NCBI RefSeq assembly: GCF_000756375.1
Contig: NZ_JNFD01000021.1
Location: 1 to 64,000, forward strand
Direction of reading: 5' to 3'
Source: Sphingopyxis sp. LC81
GTDB lineage: Bacteria > Pseudomonadota > Alphaproteobacteria > Sphingomonadales > Sphingomonadaceae
Length of the DNA: 64,000 nt
The notes under the pieces were generated by a model. That model did not search any database. It was given only the letters and a program-made list of their open reading frames with translations, and was not told where the DNA came from. Of the stretch, positions 42,301 to 50,991 are shown in pieces (positions within the stretch are counted from its first letter, which is position 1; every line of letters starts with the position of its first letter). The position numbers were made by a program, and so were the translations under genes.

Positions 42301-43439
42301 CCGGCAACCGTCCCGTTCGTCTGCTCCATCTCCATTCGAGCTTCTCGCTCGGCGGGAAGGAGGCGCGCGCCGTCCGGTTGATGAATTTGATGGGACGGCG
42401 CGCGCGTCATACCATCCTGTCGGCGGTGCCAGAGGCGATGGGCGCGCGCGATGCGATCGATCCGGACATCGATGTCGCATTTCCGACCGATGCGCCGCCG
42501 CTGTTCGGCAAGCCCGGACCCGCCCGCTACCGCGACTTGGCGCGCTACATGCAGCAGTTCGACCTCGTGCTCAGCTATAATTGGGGGGCGATGGACGGCG
42601 TGATGGCGCACCGCATTTTTGCGCCTTTTCGCGGGCTTCCGCCGCTGATCCATCATGAAGACGGCTTCAACGAGGATGAGAGCGTTCGGCGCAACTGGAA
42701 GCGGAACGGCTTTCGCAGGTTGGCACTGCCGACCGCCGAGGCATTGGTCGTGCCCTCGGCACTGCTCGAGCGGATCGCCGCGGACGAGTGGGGCGCACGG
42801 CGGCGCACGCGGCTGATCCGCAACGGGATCGACGTCGCGGCCTATGCCGCCAAGCCGTCGGTCGCGATTCCGGGGGTGGAACGGCGCGACGGCGAGGTGG
42901 TGATCGGCACCGTCGCCGGGCTGCGCAAGGTCAAGGATCTGCCGCGGCTCGTCCGCGCTGTCGCGACGCTGCCCGCAAATGTCCGGCTGGTCATCGTCGG
43001 CGAGGGGCCCGAACGCGCGGCGATTGTCGCCGAAGCGGCGGCTTGCGGGATCGGCGAGCGGCTGGTGATGCCGGGCTTCATGGCCGAACCCGCGCGTTGG
43101 ATCGGCCATTTCGATATGCTGGCGCTGTCGTCGCAAAGCGAACAGGCTCCGATCGCGGTGATCGAGGCGATGGCGGCGGGGCTGCCGGTGGTCAGCCCCG
43201 ATGTCGGCGATGTTGCGGCGATGGTGTCTGACGAAAACCGCCATTTCATTGCCGCGGATGAGGCTGGGTTCCGCGCGGCGATGGCCGAACTCGCGGGCGC
43301 CGCGCCGCTCCGGGCGCAGGCTGGCGCGGCGAACCGGCGCATCGCTGCCGAACGCTTCGACGAAACAACCATGGTCGCCGCCTATGAAAATCTCTATGGT
43401 CGGGCGCTTGCAGGGCGCCGCCTTTTCTCCGGGGATTAG
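42297..43439 (+). CDS. glycosyltransferase family 4
   Basis: A 380-residue GT-B glycosyltransferase: N-terminal LLHLHSSFSLGGKEARAVRLMN, then in the GT4 domain IGTVAGLRKVKDLPRLVRA, LVIVGEGPERAAI and the E-x7-E-like SEQAPIAVIEAMAAGLPVVSPDVGD. It transfers a sugar from an activated donor, probably for a surface glycan or glycolipid. GTG start in a 4-bp overlap with the hydrolase gene, so the two are coupled; a shared pathway is possible but unproved. Confidence 0.88.
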   Translation: MTGNRPVRLLHLHSSFSLGGKEARAVRLMNLMGRRARHTILSAVPEAMGARDAIDPDIDVAFPTDAPPLFGKPGPARYRDLARYMQQFDLVLSYNWGAMDGVMAHRIFAPFRGLPPLIHHEDGFNEDESVRRNWKRNGFRRLALPTAEALVVPSALLERIAADEWGARRRTRLIRNGIDVAAYAAKPSVAIPGVERRDGEVVIGTVAGLRKVKDLPRLVRAVATLPANVRLVIVGEGPERAAIVAEAAACGIGERLVMPGFMAEPARWIGHFDMLALSSQSEQAPIAVIEAMAAGLPVVSPDVGDVAAMVSDENRHFIAADEAGFRAAMAELAGAAPLRAQAGAANRRIAAERFDETTMVAAYENLYGRALAGRRLFSGD

Positions 43440-43538
43440 GCGGCGCGCCCATTGACTTTCACGGCCGGGTTCCGCTTACGGAAACGGCCAAGGGGGCCGG
43501 TACGCGGGACGCGACCGGTGGAGAGAAAGAGATTTAGA

Positions 43539-44942
43539 ATGTTCAAAGGTTTGAAGCCCATCCTTTACGGCGGACGTGAAGTCTGGCCGCTGGTCGAGGG
43601 TGGAAAAGGTGTTTCGGCGACCAACCATATGTCGAGCGGCGCATGGGCCGCTGCCGGCGGGATCGGCACCGTGTCGGCGGTCAACGCCGACAGCTATGAC
43701 GCCGAAGGCAAGATCATTCCGCAGGTTTACAACGCGCTGACCCGGCGCGAGCGTCACGAAGAGCTGATCCAGTACGGCATCGAAGGCGCTGTGGCGCAGG
43801 TGGAACGCGCGTATGAGTTGTCGGGCGGCAACGGCGCGATCAACATCAATGTGCTCTGGGAAATGGGCGGCGCGCAGCAGATCCTCGAGGGCGTGCTCGC
43901 ACGGACCAAGGGCAAGATCGCCGGCGTCACCTGCGGCGCGGGCATGCCATACAAGCTCAGCGAAATCGCCGAGCGGCACAATGTCATGTACCTGCCGATC
44001 ATCAGCTCGGCGCGCGCCTTTCGCGCGCTATGGAAGCGCGCTTATCACAAGGTTCCGCACCTTTTGGGCGCGGTGGTTTATGAAGACCCGTGGCTCGCGG
44101 GTGGTCACAACGGCCTGTCGAACGCCGAAGATCCGCTGGTGCCCCAGGATCCCTATCCGCGCGTCAAGGCGCTGCGCGATGTGATGCGCGCCGAGGGGAT
44201 CGCGGACAGCGTGCCGATCGTGATGGCGGGCGGCGTCTGGTATCTGCGCGACTGGGATGACTGGATCGACAATCCCGAACTCGGCCAGATCGTCTTCCAG
44301 TTCGGCACCCGGCCGCTGCTGACCGAGGAAAGCCCGATCCCGCAGCAGTGGAAGGACCGCCTCCGCACGCTCGACGACGGCGACGTGCTGCTCCACCGCT
44401 TCTCGCCGACGGGCTTTTATTCGAGCGCGGTGCGCACGCCCTTCCTGCGCGACCTCGAAGCGCGCTCCGAACGCCAGATTCCCTATTCGAAGCAGGAAGC
44501 CGGCGATCATATCGTCCAGCTCGACGTCGGGGTGAAGGGCAAGAATTTCTGGGTCACCCCGCACGATCGGGCGAGGGCACGCGACTGGGTCGCCGAAGGC
44601 TATACCGAGGCGCTGAAGACCCCCGACAACACCGTCGTCTTCGTCACCGAAGAATCGAAAGCGATGATCCGCAAGGATCAGACCGACTGCATGGGCTGCC
44701 TGTCGCACTGCGGCTTTTCGTCGTGGAAGGATCATGACGATTACACCACCGGCTACCTCGCCGACCCGCGCAGCTTCTGCATCCAGAAGACGCTCCAGGA
44801 CATCGCGCACGGCGGCGATCCCGAAGAAAATCTGATGTTTGCGGGCCATGCCGCATTCAATTTCAAGACCGATCCCTTTTATTCGAACAACTTCACCCCG
44901 ACGGTGAAGCAGCTCGTCGACCGGATTTTGACGGGGGATTAA
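43539..44942 (+). CDS. nitronate monooxygenase (2-nitropropane dioxygenase) family protein
   Basis: A 467-residue FMN-type TIM-barrel protein: GGREVWPLVEGGKGVSATNHMSSGAWAAAGGIGT at the N-terminus, IAGVTCGAGMPYKL, VPIVMAGGVWYLRDW and GQIVFQFGTRPLLTEE. It is longer than common nitronate monooxygenases because of a C-terminal part with Cys pairs (DCMGCLSHCGFSSW) that could bind iron or zinc. The start at 43539 follows GGAGAG. The real substrate may not be a nitronate. Confidence 0.82.
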   Translation: MFKGLKPILYGGREVWPLVEGGKGVSATNHMSSGAWAAAGGIGTVSAVNADSYDAEGKIIPQVYNALTRRERHEELIQYGIEGAVAQVERAYELSGGNGAININVLWEMGGAQQILEGVLARTKGKIAGVTCGAGMPYKLSEIAERHNVMYLPIISSARAFRALWKRAYHKVPHLLGAVVYEDPWLAGGHNGLSNAEDPLVPQDPYPRVKALRDVMRAEGIADSVPIVMAGGVWYLRDWDDWIDNPELGQIVFQFGTRPLLTEESPIPQQWKDRLRTLDDGDVLLHRFSPTGFYSSAVRTPFLRDLEARSERQIPYSKQEAGDHIVQLDVGVKGKNFWVTPHDRARARDWVAEGYTEALKTPDNTVVFVTEESKAMIRKDQTDCMGCLSHCGFSSWKDHDDYTTGYLADPRSFCIQKTLQDIAHGGDPEENLMFAGHAAFNFKTDPFYSNNFTPTVKQLVDRILTGD

Positions 44943-44987
44943 AAGCGTCGCCTCCGCGAATGCGGGGCCGCTATCGTGTCTTCAGGC

Positions 44988-45020
44988 CGCCAGCGATCCC
45001 GGCTTTCGCCGGGATGACGG
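44988..45020. repeat. REP-like palindrome
   Basis: CGCCAGCGATCCCGGC then TTTC and GCCGGGATGACGG: the same element as at 35776 with A/T pairs in the stem changed to G/C pairs on both sides (compensated). It lies between two convergent gene ends. Confidence 0.75.
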
Positions 45021-45024
45021 GTTG

Positions 45025-46023
45025 TTACGCCCACCCTTCCAGCACCTGGTCGGGCGGGCGGTGGCCGTCGCACCAGGCGCGGATGTTGGCGATGACCTTT
45101 TCGCCCGAGGCTTCGCGGCCCTCGATCGTCGCCGAGCCGAGGTGCGGAAGCAGCACGACATTCTGGAGCGCGAGCAGAGCGGGGTCCACCGCGGGCTCGT
45201 GCGTATAAACGTCGAGCCCGGCACCCGCGATGCGGCCGGTCTGGAGCGCCGCGACCAGCGCCTTTTCGTCGACGATGTCGCCGCGCGCGGTGTTGATCAG
45301 GTAAGCCGTGGGCTTCATCGCGCCGATCCGCGCGGCGTTGACCATCTCGTGCGTTTCGGCGGTGTGCGGGCAGTGGATCGTCACGACGTCGCTGATCCTG
45401 AGCAGTGTATCGACGCTGGCGTGATAGCTTGCGCCGAGTTCTTCCTCGATCGCTTCGGGCAGGCGGCGGCGGTTGTGATAATGGATCGACAGGCCGAACG
45501 CGCGCGCGCGGCGCGCGACCGCGAGGCCGATGCGCCCCATACCGATGATGCCGAGCAATTTGCCACCAACCCGGTGGCCGAGCATCGCGCTCGGCGCCCA
45601 GCCCGCCCATTGGCCCGAGCGCATCAGTTTCTCACCCTCGGCAAGACGGCGCGGGACGCTGAGGATCAGCGCCATCGTCATATCGGCGGTGTCCTCGGTA
45701 AAGACGCCCGGCGTGTTCGACACCATGATGCCCTTCGCGCGCGCGGCGGCAAGATCGATATGGTCGACCCCGGCGCCGAAATTGGCGATCAGTTTCAGCC
45801 GGTCGCCCGCGGCGTTGATGATATCGGCGTCGATCTCGTCCGTCACGGTCGGCACGAAGACGTCGCAGTCGGCAACCGCGGCCTTCAATTCGTCCCGCGT
45901 AAAAGCCTCGTCGCGCGCCGACAGCGACACGTCGAACAATTCGGCCATGCGGCCTTCGACGTGCGGCATCAACTGGCGGGTGACGATAACGCGCGGGCGT
46001 TTCGGACGGGATGAATCGGGCAT
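45025..46023 (-). CDS. D-2-hydroxyacid dehydrogenase (glyoxylate/hydroxypyruvate reductase-like)
   Basis: A 332-residue NAD(P)-dependent dehydrogenase. The Rossmann motif is in LLGIIGMGRIGLAVARRARAFG. Substrate and catalytic parts: IANFGAGVDHIDLAAARAKGI, INTARGDIVDEKAL with catalytic Arg, AGAGLDVYTHEP with Glu, and LLPHLGSATIEGR with His. The ATG at 46023 (MPDSSRPKRPRVIVTRQ) is preferred to one 12 codons earlier. Substrate within the family is not decided by sequence. Confidence 0.92.
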   Translation of the reverse strand: MPDSSRPKRPRVIVTRQLMPHVEGRMAELFDVSLSARDEAFTRDELKAAVADCDVFVPTVTDEIDADIINAAGDRLKLIANFGAGVDHIDLAAARAKGIMVSNTPGVFTEDTADMTMALILSVPRRLAEGEKLMRSGQWAGWAPSAMLGHRVGGKLLGIIGMGRIGLAVARRARAFGLSIHYHNRRRLPEAIEEELGASYHASVDTLLRISDVVTIHCPHTAETHEMVNAARIGAMKPTAYLINTARGDIVDEKALVAALQTGRIAGAGLDVYTHEPAVDPALLALQNVVLLPHLGSATIEGREASGEKVIANIRAWCDGHRPPDQVLEGWA

Positions 46024-46148
46024 GGCCGCCGATAGAGCGCGCCGATGCGAAGGGGTCAAGCGGAAGTCGCGCGGATATCTGTGGACGGTGGACCGTTTGC
46101 GACGCGCGACCGGTTGATAATGCCCGCCGATTTTGACAAGGGTCGGTT

Positions 46149-46610
46149 ATGACCAGCCGTAAATTTGCGATGATATTGCTCAGCCTTGCCATGGTGGGAC
46201 CGGCGTCGGCGCAATCCGATCCTGTCCCGCTGCCCTATTGGGCGTCGATCAGCGTCGACGAGGCGCGCATGCGCAAAGGGCCGTCGCCCGACGTCCCGGT
46301 GATCTGGGAGTATCGGCGCAAAGACCTGCCGGTCAAAGTCGTCGCGCGCTTTGAAACCTGGCGCAAGATCGAGGATCCCGACGGGACGCAGGGCTGGATG
46401 GCGGCGCGTTTGCTCAGCCGCACGCGCACCGCGATCGTCACCGGAGAAATCCGCCCGCTGCGTGAAGACGCCAGCGTTTCGGCCGGGGTCGCCTATCGCG
46501 CCGAACCTGGCGTAGTCGGCCGCATCACCGACTGCAAGGACGGCTGGTGCCTGTTCGACGTCAAGGGCCGCAAGGGCTGGATCCAGACCGACCATATCTG
46601 GGGCGACTGA
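46149..46610 (+). CDS. secreted protein with two bacterial SH3 domains
   Basis: A 153-residue exported protein. After the signal peptide (MILLSLAMVGPASAQ) come two SH3-like repeats: EARMRKGPSPDVPVIWEYRRKDLPVKVV...GTQGWMAARLL (about 38-95) and GEIRPLREDASVSAGVAYRAEPGVVGRI...GRKGWIQTDHIWG (about 100-150). Such domains bind cell-wall peptides or partner enzymes. ATG at 46149; convergent with the RcnB-like gene. Confidence 0.9.
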   Translation: MTSRKFAMILLSLAMVGPASAQSDPVPLPYWASISVDEARMRKGPSPDVPVIWEYRRKDLPVKVVARFETWRKIEDPDGTQGWMAARLLSRTRTAIVTGEIRPLREDASVSAGVAYRAEPGVVGRITDCKDGWCLFDVKGRKGWIQTDHIWGD

Positions 46611-46624
46611 TCGCCACGGAAAAA

Positions 46625-46650
46625 GGGCCGGACGGTTTCCCGCCCGGCCC
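46625..46650. terminator. bidirectional hairpin terminator
   Basis: GGGCCGG (46625-46631) pairs with CCGGCCC (46644-46650), preceded by an A-run and centred between the stops of the convergent SH3 and RcnB-like genes. Confidence 0.7.
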
Positions 46651-46666
46651 CTTCATGCTTTAAAGC

Positions 46667-47134
46667 TTAGCGCCGCCAATTGAAGTGGTTGCGATAGACC
46701 TTCACCACCCGGCCGTTGCGCTCGTTGACGAGCAGCAGGTCGTTATAGTGACGCACATAGGTCAGGTTGCGACCCGCGCGCGGCACGCCCCAGCGGTTGT
46801 CCCAGCTCGGGCGATAGGCCGGCGCGTAATAGTTCGGGCGCAGGGTCGAACCGATGCGGAACTGCTGGTAGCGGAAGGGGGCGCGATAGTTCGAATAGCG
46901 GCGATCCTGGCGCCAGTCGCGACGGTCTTCGCGCAGTTCCTGGCGCGCGTCGCGATATTCGCGGCGTTCCTCGCGGATATCGTCGCGGTCGCCGTAACGC
47001 TGGGCGTGGCGCAATTCGCGCTGCTCTTCGCGGACGTCGCGGCGATCTTCGCGGATCTCGCGCGTCTGCGCCTGCGCCATCGCGGGGACCATCATCGCGG
47101 CGATCAGGCCGGCGGTGAGAAATTTGCTCTTCAT
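46667..47134 (-). CDS. RcnB family periplasmic protein
   Basis: A 155-residue exported protein: signal peptide (MKSKFLTAGLIAAMMVPAMAQAQ), a very charged helix of Arg/Asp/Glu repeats (REDRRDVREEQRELRHAQR...), then a short C-terminal RcnB domain (NDLLLVNERNGRVVKVYRNHFNW). E. coli RcnB helps nickel/cobalt homeostasis; family members elsewhere have unknown roles. The start at 47134 follows AAGGA and gives a clean signal peptide. Confidence 0.85.
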   Translation of the reverse strand: MKSKFLTAGLIAAMMVPAMAQAQTREIREDRRDVREEQRELRHAQRYGDRDDIREERREYRDARQELREDRRDWRQDRRYSNYRAPFRYQQFRIGSTLRPNYYAPAYRPSWDNRWGVPRAGRNLTYVRHYNDLLLVNERNGRVVKVYRNHFNWRR

Positions 47135-47278
47135 TGTGCCATTCCTTTTCAGTCGGTCAGGGGGAGGGGATCTGCCCGATGACAAACATGGAATAGGCGA
47201 GCGCGTTTGAACGGAGCCGGAATGCACCGTTTATTTTCAGGACATTAGTGTCGCAAATTGTCGCGCCAATACGACCAA

Positions 47279-47304
47279 ACGGCGCCGTCTTGCGACGGCG
47301 CCGT
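47279..47304 (-). terminator. hairpin terminator after the thiolase gene
   Basis: Perfect 11-bp arms ACGGCGCCGTC and GACGGCGCCGT around TTGC, 24 bp after the thiolase stop on the minus strand and followed there by TTTGGT. Confidence 0.65.
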
Positions 47305-47327
47305 GCAACTTTTCGCGATGGTCGGTT

Positions 47328-48515
47328 TTAGACCAGTTCGACCGCGACCGCGGTCGCTTCGCCGCCGCCGATGCAGAGGCTGGCGATGCCGCGCGTCTTG
47401 CCGTGGCGCTGGAGCGCCGCGATCAGCGTCGTGATGATGCGCGTGCCGCTGGCACCGATCGGGTGGCCGAGCGCGGTCGCGCCGCCGTGGACGTTGATCT
47501 TGTCGTGCGGGATGCCGAGGTCGTGCATCGCGAACATCGCGACACAGGCAAAGGCTTCGTTGACCTCGAACAGGTCGACGTCGCCGATCGACCAGCCCGT
47601 CTTGGCGAGCAGCTTGTTGATCGCGCCGACGGGGGCGACCGTGAAATCCTTCGGCTCCTGCGCGTGCGCGGCGTGCGCGACGAGGCGGGCGACGGGCTTC
47701 GCGCCCTTGGCGTCGGCGACCGACTGGCGGGTGAGAACAACCGCGGCGGCGCCGTCCGAAATCGACGAGCTGGTCGCCGCGGTGATCGTGCCATCCTTGG
47801 CAAAGGCGGGCTTCAGCGTCGGGATCTTGTCGGGCATGCCCTTGCCGGGGGCTTCGTCGGTGTCGACGATCACGTCGCCCTTGCGGCCCGAAATCGTGAC
47901 GGGGGCGATCTCACTGGCGAAGGCGCCGTCGGCGATCGCGGCCTTGGCGCGGCTCAGCGATTCGATCGAATAATCGTCCTGCGCCTGACGCGAGAGCTGG
48001 TACGCATCGGCGGTGTCCTGAGCAAAGGTGCCCATCGCGCGGCCGGCTTCATAGGCGTCTTCCAGACCGTCGAGGAACATATGGTCATAGGCGGTGTCAT
48101 GGCCGATGCGCGCGCCCGAACGGTGCTTCTTGAGCAGGTAGGGTGCGTTGGTCATCGATTCCATGCCGCCTGCGACGACCATGTCGATGCTGCCCGCGGC
48201 GAGCGCTTCGGCGCCCATGATCACGGTCTGCATGCCCGAACCGCACACCTTGTTGACGGTCGTAGCCTGCACCGATTTGGGCAGGCCCGCCTTGATCGCG
48301 GCCTGACGGGCCGGCGCCTGGCCGAGCCCGGCGGGAAGTACGCAGCCCATATAGATGCGCTCGATATCGTCGCCCTTGACGCCCGCGCGCTCGACCGCCG
48401 CCTTCACCGCGGTCGCGCCGAGATCGGTCGCGCTCGCGTCCGAAAGGCTACCCTGCATGCTGCCCATCGGGGTGCGGGCGTAGGAGAGGAAAACGACGGG
48501 ATCGGTGGCGGTCAT
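47328..48515 (-). CDS. acetyl-CoA C-acyltransferase (thiolase)
   Basis: A 395-residue thiolase that forms or cleaves acetoacetyl-CoA or 3-ketoacyl-CoA. C91 in NKVCGSGMQ is the acyl-enzyme nucleophile; VNVHGGATALGHPIGASG-like (NVHGGATALGHPIGASG) holds the catalytic His; LCIGGGEATA the second Cys. Start at 48515 (MTATDPVVFLSYARTPMGSM). No hydroxybutyrate or beta-oxidation genes are adjacent, so biosynthetic versus degradative use is open. Confidence 0.94.
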   Translation of the reverse strand: MTATDPVVFLSYARTPMGSMQGSLSDASATDLGATAVKAAVERAGVKGDDIERIYMGCVLPAGLGQAPARQAAIKAGLPKSVQATTVNKVCGSGMQTVIMGAEALAAGSIDMVVAGGMESMTNAPYLLKKHRSGARIGHDTAYDHMFLDGLEDAYEAGRAMGTFAQDTADAYQLSRQAQDDYSIESLSRAKAAIADGAFASEIAPVTISGRKGDVIVDTDEAPGKGMPDKIPTLKPAFAKDGTITAATSSSISDGAAAVVLTRQSVADAKGAKPVARLVAHAAHAQEPKDFTVAPVGAINKLLAKTGWSIGDVDLFEVNEAFACVAMFAMHDLGIPHDKINVHGGATALGHPIGASGTRIITTLIAALQRHGKTRGIASLCIGGGEATAVAVELV

Positions 48516-48672
48516 GGCGAAAGACTCCGTGGGGAAAGATACGTCGGCGGGTCGCTTAGCGGTTTTGCTGCACTTGCGAAAGAGGCAGGGAAGAGATGGT
48601 TGGCCGGTTTCATCTTGCAACCCGCCGCGCGGCATGATCAAACACCGCCGGCAAGAGATGGGGAGACGGGTC

Positions 48673-50124
48673 ATGGCTACTGCGATCAAGGATGTTGCGG
48701 GCGAAACGGCGCGGATGCACGAGGTGCTCGCGGCGCAGAAGGCGAGCTTTACCGCCGCGATGCCCGAAAGCCTGAGCGTCCGCGCCGACCGCATCGACCG
48801 CGCGATCACGCTGCTCGTCGACAATAAAGAGGATTTCGCCAAGGCGGTGAGCGAGGATTTCGGGCATCGCAGCCGCGAACAGACGCTGATGACCGACATC
48901 ATGCCCTCGGTCAGCGCCTTGAAGCATGCGAAAAAGCATATGGCGAGCTGGTCGAAGGGCGAGAAGCGCAAGCCCACCTTTCCGCTCGGCATGCTCGGCG
49001 CGAAGGCCGAGGTTGTCTATCAGCCGAAGGGCGTCGTCGGCATCGTCGCCCCGTGGAATTTTCCGGTCGGCATGGTCTTCGTGCCGATGGCCGGGGTGCT
49101 CGCGGCGGGCAACCGTGCGATGATCAAGCCGTCGGAGTTCACCGAAAATGTCTCGGCGCTGATGGCGCGGTTGGTCCCCGATTATTTCGACCCGAGCGAA
49201 ATGGCGGTGTTCACGGGCGATTCCGAGGTTGGCGTGGCCTTCTCGAAACTCGCCTTCGACCATATGATCTTCACCGGCGCGACCAGCGTCGGGCGCCACA
49301 TCATGCGCGCCGCGGCGGATAATCTGGTGCCCGTCACGCTCGAACTCGGCGGCAAGTCGCCGACCTTTATCGGGCGCAGCGCGAACAAGGACCTCGTCGG
49401 GCAGCGCGTCGCGCTCGGCAAGATGATGAACGCGGGGCAGATCTGCCTCGCGCCCGATTATCTGCTCGTCGCCGAGGATCAGGAAGGCGATGTGATCGAC
49501 AGCGTCACCAAGGGCGCGACCGCGCTGTATCCGACGCTGCTCGCCAACGACGATTACACGTCGGTGGTGAACACGCGCAATTACGACCGGCTGCAGAGCT
49601 ATCTGGCCGATGCGCGCGAGAAGGGCGCCGAGGTGATCGAGGTCAATCCGGGCGGCGAGGATTTCGCGAGCTCGAACGGGCACAAGATGCCGCTCCATAT
49701 CGTGCGCAACCCGACTGACGACATGAAGGTGATGCAGGAGGAAATCTTCGGTCCGATCCTGCCGGTGAAGACGTACAAGCATATCGACGACGCGATCGAT
49801 TATGTGAACGCGAACGACCGCCCGCTCGGCCTCTATTATTTCGGGCAGGACAAGAGTGAGGAGGACCGCGTGCTGACGCGGACGATCTCGGGCGGCGTGA
49901 CGGTCAACGACGTCCTGTTCCACAATGCGATGGAGGATCTGCCCTTCGGCGGCGTTGGCCCGTCGGGGATGGGCAATTATCACGGGGTCGATGGTTTCCG
50001 CACCTTCAGCCATGCGCGCGCCGTCTATCGCCAGCCGAAGCTCGACGTCGCGGGGCTCGCGGGCTTCAAGCCGCCCTATGGCAAGGCGACCGCGAAGACG
50101 CTGGCGAAAGAGCTCAAGAAATAG
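48673..50124 (+). CDS. coniferyl-aldehyde-dehydrogenase-type aldehyde dehydrogenase
   Basis: A 483-residue NAD-dependent aldehyde dehydrogenase. GVVGIVAPWNFPVGMVFVPM, FTGATSVGRHIMRAAA, VTLELGGKSPTFI (E224) and NAGQICLAPDYLL (C258) are the standard motifs. The variant C-terminus (ENLPFGG replaced by MEDLPFGGVGPSGMGNYHG, then FSHARAVYRQP) matches coniferyl aldehyde dehydrogenases and long-chain ALDH3-like enzymes. ATG 48673 follows GGGGAGACGGG. Substrate range uncertain. Confidence 0.88.
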   Translation: MATAIKDVAGETARMHEVLAAQKASFTAAMPESLSVRADRIDRAITLLVDNKEDFAKAVSEDFGHRSREQTLMTDIMPSVSALKHAKKHMASWSKGEKRKPTFPLGMLGAKAEVVYQPKGVVGIVAPWNFPVGMVFVPMAGVLAAGNRAMIKPSEFTENVSALMARLVPDYFDPSEMAVFTGDSEVGVAFSKLAFDHMIFTGATSVGRHIMRAAADNLVPVTLELGGKSPTFIGRSANKDLVGQRVALGKMMNAGQICLAPDYLLVAEDQEGDVIDSVTKGATALYPTLLANDDYTSVVNTRNYDRLQSYLADAREKGAEVIEVNPGGEDFASSNGHKMPLHIVRNPTDDMKVMQEEIFGPILPVKTYKHIDDAIDYVNANDRPLGLYYFGQDKSEEDRVLTRTISGGVTVNDVLFHNAMEDLPFGGVGPSGMGNYHGVDGFRTFSHARAVYRQPKLDVAGLAGFKPPYGKATAKTLAKELKK

Positions 50125-50132
50125 CTTGGCAA

Positions 50133-50153
50133 GATAGGGCCTCCGGCCCTATC
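50133..50153 (+). terminator. hairpin terminator after the aldehyde dehydrogenase gene
   Basis: GATAGGGCC and GGCCCTATC, a perfect 9-bp stem with a TCC loop, beginning 8 bp after the stop and ending 18 bp before the tRNA. Confidence 0.75.
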
Positions 50154-50171
50154 GGGGCCACCGTCCACGGG

Positions 50172-50256
50172 GCCCCTGTGGTGAAATTGGTAGACGCGCC
50201 GCACTCAAAATGCGGTTCCGCAAGGAGTGCTGGTTCGAGTCCGGCCAGGGGCACCA
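50172..50256 (+). tRNA. tRNA-Leu (anticodon CAA)
   Basis: The 85-nt gene folds as a class II tRNA: acceptor GCCCCTG/CAGGGGC, D-arm region GTGGTGAAATTGGTAGACGC, anticodon stem CCGCA/TGCGG with loop CTCAAAA (CAA at positions 34-36), a variable arm, the T-arm with GGTTCGAGTCC, and an encoded CCA end. The large variable arm and the sequence are those of tRNA-Leu. Confidence 0.97.
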
Positions 50257-50505
50257 TTCCCGGTCAAAACTGGGCACCACCCGCCGGGGTGGCGGTCACC
50301 CCGAACGCTCGTAAGCCATTGAGTAAGCCGAACTCTGTCTTGGGATGCCGCCGACCTGATCGTCAAGATCGGCCCGGGCATTCGCACGCTGGTTGATGCC
50401 GCAACCGTCCAATAGGATAAGGTTGCGCGACGGAAAGAGTCGGTCTGCGATTGTCCTCATTGCCTCGAACCGATCGAGATTCTACTAGGCGGGCACGGAG
50501 ACCCG
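50257..50505. other. gap between tRNA-Leu and the sigma factor gene
   Basis: No gene supported. It contains a short hairpin GGGGTG-GCGG-TCACCCC near 50285-50301 and then presumably the promoter of the FecI-type sigma operon. No integrase or attachment repeat of the tRNA 3' end was found. Confidence 0.4.
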
Positions 50506-50991
50506 ATGCGCGACGAATGGCAAGGCAAGAATTTCTGGACGCGCGTTCTCCGCAAGATTTCGCGGCGGCGGGGCCGCGAGGAGGCGGAGGATGCGCTTCA
50601 ATCGGCGTATGAGCGCCTGCTGAGCCAGCCGCCTGCGCAGAAGGTCGAGAATGTCGAAGCGTTCCTCGTCCACGTCGCGGGCAATATCGCGATCGACGCG
50701 CACCGGCGCAAAAACTTTCAGTCCGACCGGCCTTTCGAAGAGATTTTCGACAGTATACCCGATTCGGCGCCGTTGCAGGATGAGGTAATCGAGGCGCGCG
50801 TTCGTCTCCGTCATGTGGAGCAGGGGCTTCAGCAACTGACTCCACGCACGCGAGAGGTTTTTTTGATGCACCGCCTGGACGGCTTTAAATATCGCGAGAT
50901 CGCCGAACGGCTGGAGATCAGCCAGAGCGCGGTCGAGAAGCATATCGCCAAGGCCGTGCTGTTCCTGGCCGAGTGGACGCGCGACCGATGA
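50506..50991 (+). CDS. ECF sigma factor, FecI type
   Basis: A 161-residue extracytoplasmic sigma factor. Region 2 (EEAEDALQSAYERLLSQ...FLVHVAGNIAIDAHRRK) and region 4 (LQQLTPRTREVFLMHRLDGFKYREIAERLEISQSAVEKHIAKAVLFL) are both complete. The ATGA overlap with a FecR gene and the STN-type receptor after it make it a cell-surface signalling sigma that likely switches on this receptor when a ligand is bound. Confidence 0.93.
   Translation: MRDEWQGKNFWTRVLRKISRRRGREEAEDALQSAYERLLSQPPAQKVENVEAFLVHVAGNIAIDAHRRKNFQSDRPFEEIFDSIPDSAPLQDEVIEARVRLRHVEQGLQQLTPRTREVFLMHRLDGFKYREIAERLEISQSAVEKHIAKAVLFLAEWTRDR

Noticed and set aside
50172-50256. tRNA-Leu as integration site of an island
   Set aside because: No integrase follows and no repeat of its 3' end was seen in the window.
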